Below, piece by piece: positions 60,201 through 64,000 of a stretch of 64,000 bases of DNA. How positions within the stretch are numbered: position 1 is the stretch's first letter; the number at the start of each line of letters is the position of its first letter. The notes below the pieces were generated by a model. That model made no database searches. It was given only the letters and a program-made list of their open reading frames with translations, and had not been told where the DNA came from. The translations under genes were made by a program, and so were the position numbers. Source of the DNA: Crossaster papposus (taxonomy: Eukaryota; Echinodermata; Asteroidea; Velatida; Solasteridae); assembly GCA_037893245.1 (NCBI GenBank), contig JBAIAA010000702.1, positions 682,001 through 746,000 on the forward strand, given 5' to 3'.

Positions 60201-61846
60201 CGTCTTCTAGGTGTGCGTCAGCATTCGTTACTCGTTTGTCGAGCGCGCCGGATCAACGCTATGCACTCGTTGTCATTCGCTGTGTGTGAACACAAATGTG
60301 CTCGGAGCTGAGCTGGACGCATGAATGTACACGCCAGAAGGACGCCAGACACGCGCAGAGCTCGCTGGACCAACGTGTATGTACGCACAGCGCGCTAGCA
60401 AAGGCGCTAGCTTCTTCCAAATCCTGACAAAAGTTGGGTGCACTGAACGACGCACTGATCTTAAATGAATAATCTGATCTGATCTGATTTAAGGCCATAA
60501 CATCATGGAGGGGCGTAGTGACTGGGGGGAGGGAGGGGTTGTCACACCCCCTTAATGATGTCCCTTAGTCGGTATTTTGAGCCTCAGTCGGCAACTGGAC
60601 CACAACAACTCAGTCGACAAAATGGGCCACCACATTTTTGCCGACTGAGGCTCCAAATGCCGACTTGGAGAAATAACACAGAAAGCCCTCTCAGTAATTA
60701 TCCAGCATATACAATCATCGTCTAGCTATCATCAGGACTGTGTACATTGACCCCCATTTGACCCTACCGGTATGTTCTAGTGAGACTTGAGACTACATGT
60801 AAGTGATCATTAGGCAGGTCACTGAGAGTTCAAAGTTACCACAGAACAGCAAATCTTAATGTCTTTACCCAAGTTCAAGTTCCCACAGAACTATAAATCT
60901 GAATTATTAACCTTTATTGGTAAAATTGGCCTATACACAATGTGAACACTACAGTGAATTGATAAAAGTAGGCGATTTTGCAGTGAACTGTTTAATATGT
61001 GATGACATTATGTCTTGATGTTGATCACCTTGTTATCATGCAATATGCCAGTCATCCCCCTCCTCGCTCTGTGATCTTGATAAGTTATGCTCTGAAGAAA
61101 AATAATGCCATAAGAAATGCCAAGAACAATTTATCAAATTTGTTCAAAGAATCAGAGGAAAGTAGACAGGAAATGCCTCAGATTGCACCACAGAGCATCT
61201 AGATTCTACATTTGTTCGCGGCCCTTAGGCGGGTCCCGGAACCCACGCCGTAAATGGCTTCGCGCTCGCTCGGCTCTGAGTCGCAAATTTACTTCCACAC
61301 CCCCAATGAAAATGTCCTCGCTACACCCCTGACATCATGGTCAACAAGTTGCAGGATTTTGCCAAGACCAATTTGAATGAAGGTTGTCGCAGCGATCCAA
61401 CAAATTGTCAACATACATGTACTTACCCTCCATGCTGAATTTCTCAAGGGGTAGGGGAGGGGAGAGGTGGAAGTGGGGAGGGGAAAGGGTAGATTGCTTT
61501 GGAGGCAAAATCTTGGACACATTTGATAAAGGTGGTCTAGCTTTGCCGACAGACACAATTTTACAAAATCTTTTTACAAAATCTTGTGGGGGGAGGGTGT
61601 GTTTCATAGCACAATGATGTCTCTATACTGCAACAAAAAGATGCTAAATATGATTACAAAAAAACATAATCATTTGCAATCCGGCCTTTTGTGTGTATAT
61701 TTTATTCTCTAGTGATCCAGCTGCATCGAGAGTATATGCGGGCTGGCGCCGACGTCCTAACAACTTTTACATTCTATGCCCAGGATGGCAAGCTGGCATT
61801 TGTTCGGGCAGGAAGCGAGGAACCAGGCAACGACCAGACTACTGAT
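51254..61846 (+). CDS. BHMT: Betaine-homocysteine S-methyltransferase, two exons of a partial gene
   Basis: Exon a, 51254-51386, encodes RNILKLLEEGVVIGDGSYVV, CLERRGYVTAGKWTPEAVVK and YPEA, ending in phase 1. Exon b, 61713-61846, completes the codon and encodes VIQLHREYMRAGADVLTTFT, FYAQDGKLAFVRAG and onward. This is the N-terminal part of the homocysteine methyltransferase barrel, with the family's (V/I)VIGDG, WTPEA, PEAV and TFTFYA landmarks in order. The zinc-binding cysteines lie in the missing C-terminal part. The known enzyme transfers a methyl group from betaine to homocysteine in the cytosol, giving methionine and dimethylglycine. The short first exon with the start codon was not found upstream. 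Exon b can use a donor at 61847 (GTTAGT, phase 0) or read three codons on to TAA at 61853. Continuation beyond 64000 is more likely because 90 codons are far short of the usual 400. Confidence 0.88.
52430..52690. repeat. Degenerate 'aaccaacgttggtt' repeat block
   Basis: 'ttaaccaacaatgggtac', 'tccaacgttggtcaaaat', 'taaccaactgttg', 'taaccaacagttgatt' and 'tcaacgttgggtaaa' alternate in both orientations. The block is made of short inverted units and has no coding potential. It lies in the BHMT intron. Confidence 0.6.
53006..53600. mobile_element. TIR element with internal 'cgactggtcgtgcga' subrepeats
   Basis: 'taaaggcccagtcaaaccgg' at the left matches the inverse of 'gatgtgactgggccttaa' at the right. 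The 595-bp interior is filled with degenerate 12-18-bp units such as 'tcgtgcgac', 'acgactggtggtacgacc' and 'tcgcagctaggtcgtaacc'. No transposase. Confidence 0.75.
55297..58586 (-). mobile_element. piggyBac-like DNA transposon inserted in the LINE
   Basis: The terminal sequences CCCTTTCAGTACC (55297-55309) and, inverted, CCATATCAGTACC (58574-58586) are flanked by TTAT and TTAC, close to the TTAA target of the superfamily. On the minus strand are: an acidic N-terminus (58217-58456, MAENASKILEEIFADSS), the transposase middle (57021-57455, FRCRWNK..PEIMPFVVLLLCMGINK..RIRFTAILRFFH), a DDE region (56654-57031, HFIFMDNWYTSP), then LSGL/RTIKKRSVVNDYNK, and a cysteine-rich C-terminus (55885-56145, CxxC and HxxC-like). 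A frameshift near 57025, a G-run insertion near 57536 and a MITE inactivate it. It is 3290 bp; the first catalytic aspartate was not located with certainty. Confidence 0.88.
56306..56522. mobile_element. 217-bp TIR element inside the piggyBac transposase gene
   Basis: 'caggcccgtacgcagga' and 'tctgcgtacgggcctg' form the ends. CGAAG flanks both sides (56301-56305 and 56523-56527). Two G runs (about 56331-56340 and 56460-56477) and 'gcgtacgcac' lie inside. It separates two adjacent parts of the transposase reading frame. The CAG start resembles hAT-type ends, but the duplication is 5 rather than 8 bp. Confidence 0.85.
60111..60500. other. GC-rich unassigned segment upstream of the LINE
   Basis: Contains many 'acgcac', 'gcgcgc' and 'gacgc' words, clearly richer in CpG than the surroundings. 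No ORF with known similarity and no clear inverted ends. It may be a decayed DNA element. Confidence 0.35.
60508..61331. mobile_element. hAT-like non-autonomous element with 8-bp target duplication
   Basis: The ends 'gaggggcgtagtgactggg' and, inverted, 'caggggtgtagcgagg' correspond to hAT-type termini. ACATCATG flanks both sides (60500-60507 and 61332-61339). It is 824 bp with no transposase. It shares the segment 'gcctcagattgc' through 'ggcttcgcgctcgctc' with 47970-48070. Confidence 0.88.
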
Positions 61847-61859
61847 GTTAGTTAACAGG

Positions 61860-62595
61860 AAATATTACTATTTAGTGTTATTATTATTTTTATGTGGAAG
61901 AAAGGCTTAATTAATTATAGGTTTTCTCGGCCAATTTAAACAAAGAAACATTCAAGTTAATACCCGGCTCATTTCACTTGGAAATAAATTCTGAGCTACA
62001 TCAGCATTCAACATTTAAAAAGAGTCATTCAATTTTAAAGCTTGAGCATTCATTAGACAAATAAAATCATTCAATTTGAAATGGTCACTTAGTTCATTCA
62101 ATTTCATCACAGCCAGCAGCAACGGGCTGGTTGACTATTCATGTTCATCAACGCAAACATTTTTAAAATGTTTGCATTCAAAATCGTTTCTGTGGTATTC
62201 GCTTTCTGGTTCGTATTCGCCTCTATAAAAGCAGGATATTATGAGTAGAAATCACTTCTACACTGTTGCCGAGTAATACCTCTCACTACCTAGCACGTAC
62301 CACGCACCGATTAGTCAGCATCAAACACTAATAAATGACTGAAGCGCTTTGAGCTCTAGTTGGGTGCAGTTTTTAACTGTGAGCTGGAGGTCACCAGTTT
62401 ATCGGTCACGCACGTAGTCAACTGCACAATGCATGTAATAGAATTAGAACTGAAGTATTGCAGTTTCTGTTACAATATGATTATATAAGTGCATTCTATA
62501 AAACACAATGACAGGAAGTTCGATGTTATAGAAACATTCATTGTTGTTACGATTGTTACACTGTAACGTTACGAATAGTATCCCTAACTTAAGGT
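61860..62595. other. Presumed BHMT intron, nothing recognised
   Basis: AT-rich sequence after exon b, with no repeat shared elsewhere in the window and no coding similarity. If exon b instead ends at TAA 61853, this would be 3' UTR and flank. Confidence 0.4.
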
Positions 62596-62599
62596 TCAT

Positions 62600-63380
62600 C
62601 TGTGAAAAATTTTAAAAGAAGCTAATTTCAACTGATTTGGGTAGGTATGAGTATGGACAACTACCAAAAAAAAGGAAGGAGGGATAGGGGTTGGGGAATT
62701 TTTTTTATTAGAGGTCAAAGGTCATTGACCCCTGCCCAAATCCCTAAAAATTATATTTCAGCAACAAAATATGGTATATAGATGATCTTGCTGTCAAAAT
62801 GCACAGAATTACAATAGAAGATGACATCAACTAATTATTGACCCTTGGGACCAAATCCTGACCTCCGAAAATGAGGTCAAAGGTCACAAAACCATTTTAT
62901 TACTAAAATGTCATATTTATAGCAACAAAATATGGTATATAGATGATCTTGGTGTCAAAATGCACAGGATTATGAAAGAAGATGACATAGAATAACTACT
63001 GACCCTTAGAAAAGAGGTCAAAGGTCAAAAATAGACGTATTACTAAAATGTCATATTAGTAAAATAACAGGAAAATTACCATGAACAAAAACAAATCTAA
63101 GAGGCTAATTTCAACTTATTGTGGCGGGTATGGGGGTTATTATTTATTCCAAGAGCAAAGAAGAAGGGGGCAATTCCCTTTCTGAGGGTCAAAGGTCTTT
63201 GACCCTGCACTAAAACATTATAAATTGTATCTCAGCAGCAGTATGTTTTTCATAGGCCTAGATGATCTTGGTGTCCAAATGCACAGAATTATACTAGGAG
63301 ACAAACACAATATGAAATGGATTCTTCACCACCAAAATACGAGGTTAAAGGTCAAAATGAGCAATTGGGCGGGGGGAGTT
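62600..63380. repeat. Tandem repeat of about 150-165 bp carrying DR1-like AGGTCAAAGGTCA
   Basis: Three to five units share 'agcaacaaaatatggtatat', 'agatgatcttggtgtcaaaa' and 'tgcacagaattat', each with one AGGTCAAAGGTCA-like site: 62712-62724, 62874-62886 and 63015-63027 exact, 63186-63198 and 63342-63354 with one or two changes. Units become more diverged to the right. Confidence 0.8.
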
Positions 63381-64000
63381 AAAGTTCATTAGTGTCAAAT
63401 AGTTTGTGTATGTAAAGTATATATGTGCATTTATAATCATGTTTGGTGTTTATTGGAAAGGAGCGTAATCATACATTCAGCCTACGTTTTTTTATTATTA
63501 AAACGATTCTCGGTCACATGGGAAGGACATTAAATTGAAGGACGTCTAATGCTGGGTTATGTGGAATTGTTTTCTTTTTCTGTGAGACTATTAGGTTTTT
63601 TAGTTAAAGATGAAGTGCTTTTGCAAGAAAATAGCAAAGGGAAACCGGTTTATGCAGGCATACTTCAAGGAATGATCAGTTTATTTGTTGTTGTTTGTTT
63701 GATCAATCCCATAGTTAGCTGCAGTGAATCAGAACTCATTCTACTATGGGAAGGGGAGGGTGTTTATGGAAGTTGTCACAAGTCAGAACTATTTCTCATC
63801 GTTTTAATTATTGTTTTGGAGATGCTGCAACAGTTCTTCTGCGTGAAGTATCATAGGATTGTATGTCTGTTACTGGTCTGCCGAGATAAATCAGTCGGTA
63901 GGAGGAGGGGGGGGGGGGGTTACGTGTACAAGTTTCAAGAGAACCCCTCCGTGTTTTTCGTTATTTTCTTGAGACGCGGTTCTGCTGACAAGTATCATAT
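63381..64000. other. Right edge, nothing recognised
   Basis: No exon with homocysteine methyltransferase similarity was found here. A run of 13 G lies at about 63907-63919. Otherwise plain sequence. Confidence 0.4.

Noticed and set aside
62600..63380. CRISPR-like array
   Set aside because: The repeat units are 140-165 bp with diverging sequence and no unique spacers of fixed length; this is a eukaryotic satellite.

Overview
This window is a stretch of AT-rich animal (eukaryotic) chromosome. It holds four spliced protein-coding genes, all on the + strand, set in introns and intergenic DNA packed with transposable elements. The gene structures (GT-AG introns with matching phases), tRNA-derived SINEs with a 'cacccaggagtataaat' body, CR1/jockey-like LINEs, piggyBac and Polinton-type sequences, and many small inverted-repeat elements suggest a marine invertebrate deuterostome (echinoderm, hemichordate or lancelet type). 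The phylum is inference; no species can be named from the sequence alone.

Layout. (1) 1-7623: an unrecognised gene of five exons, about 397 codons, possibly lacking its true 5' end. (2) 7624-14271: repeat-bearing intergenic DNA. (3) 14272-22790: a complete seven-exon FKBP3 (FKBP25) gene, 221 residues, with an intact prolyl-isomerase pocket; its introns hold many mobile elements. (4) 26245-33814: a complete seven-exon GPATCH11 (CCDC75) gene, 267 residues, with a G-patch and a C-terminal CxxC motif. (5) 33815-51253: 17 kb with no host gene found. It contains a mosaic duplicated repeat split by a 2.9-kb insertion, a decayed Polinton/Maverick-type DNA polymerase B, two adjacent giant fold-back structures inside a larger inverted-repeat element, hAT-like elements and a minisatellite. 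(6) 51254-64000: two internal exons of betaine-homocysteine S-methyltransferase (BHMT) separated by a 10.3-kb intron. That intron contains a LINE interrupted by a piggyBac transposon, which is itself interrupted by a small inverted-repeat element. The gene appears to run off the right edge.

The host genes have unrelated roles: nuclear prolyl isomerase/RNA-DNA binding, RNA-processing G-patch protein, one-carbon metabolism. There is no operon-like logic. The most informative content is the transposon archaeology, where target-site duplications and empty-site comparisons inside the window give an order of insertions. I found no convincing new host system. The best candidates for undescribed biology are the tRNA-like sequences built into inverted-repeat elements, a 39-bp perfect-armed hairpin flanked by 9-bp direct repeats, a TTAA-flanked MITE family, the paired fold-backs, and an array of DR1-like nuclear-receptor half-site pairs beside BHMT. 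Exon and repeat boundaries were read by eye and may be off by a few bases, especially for the repeats.
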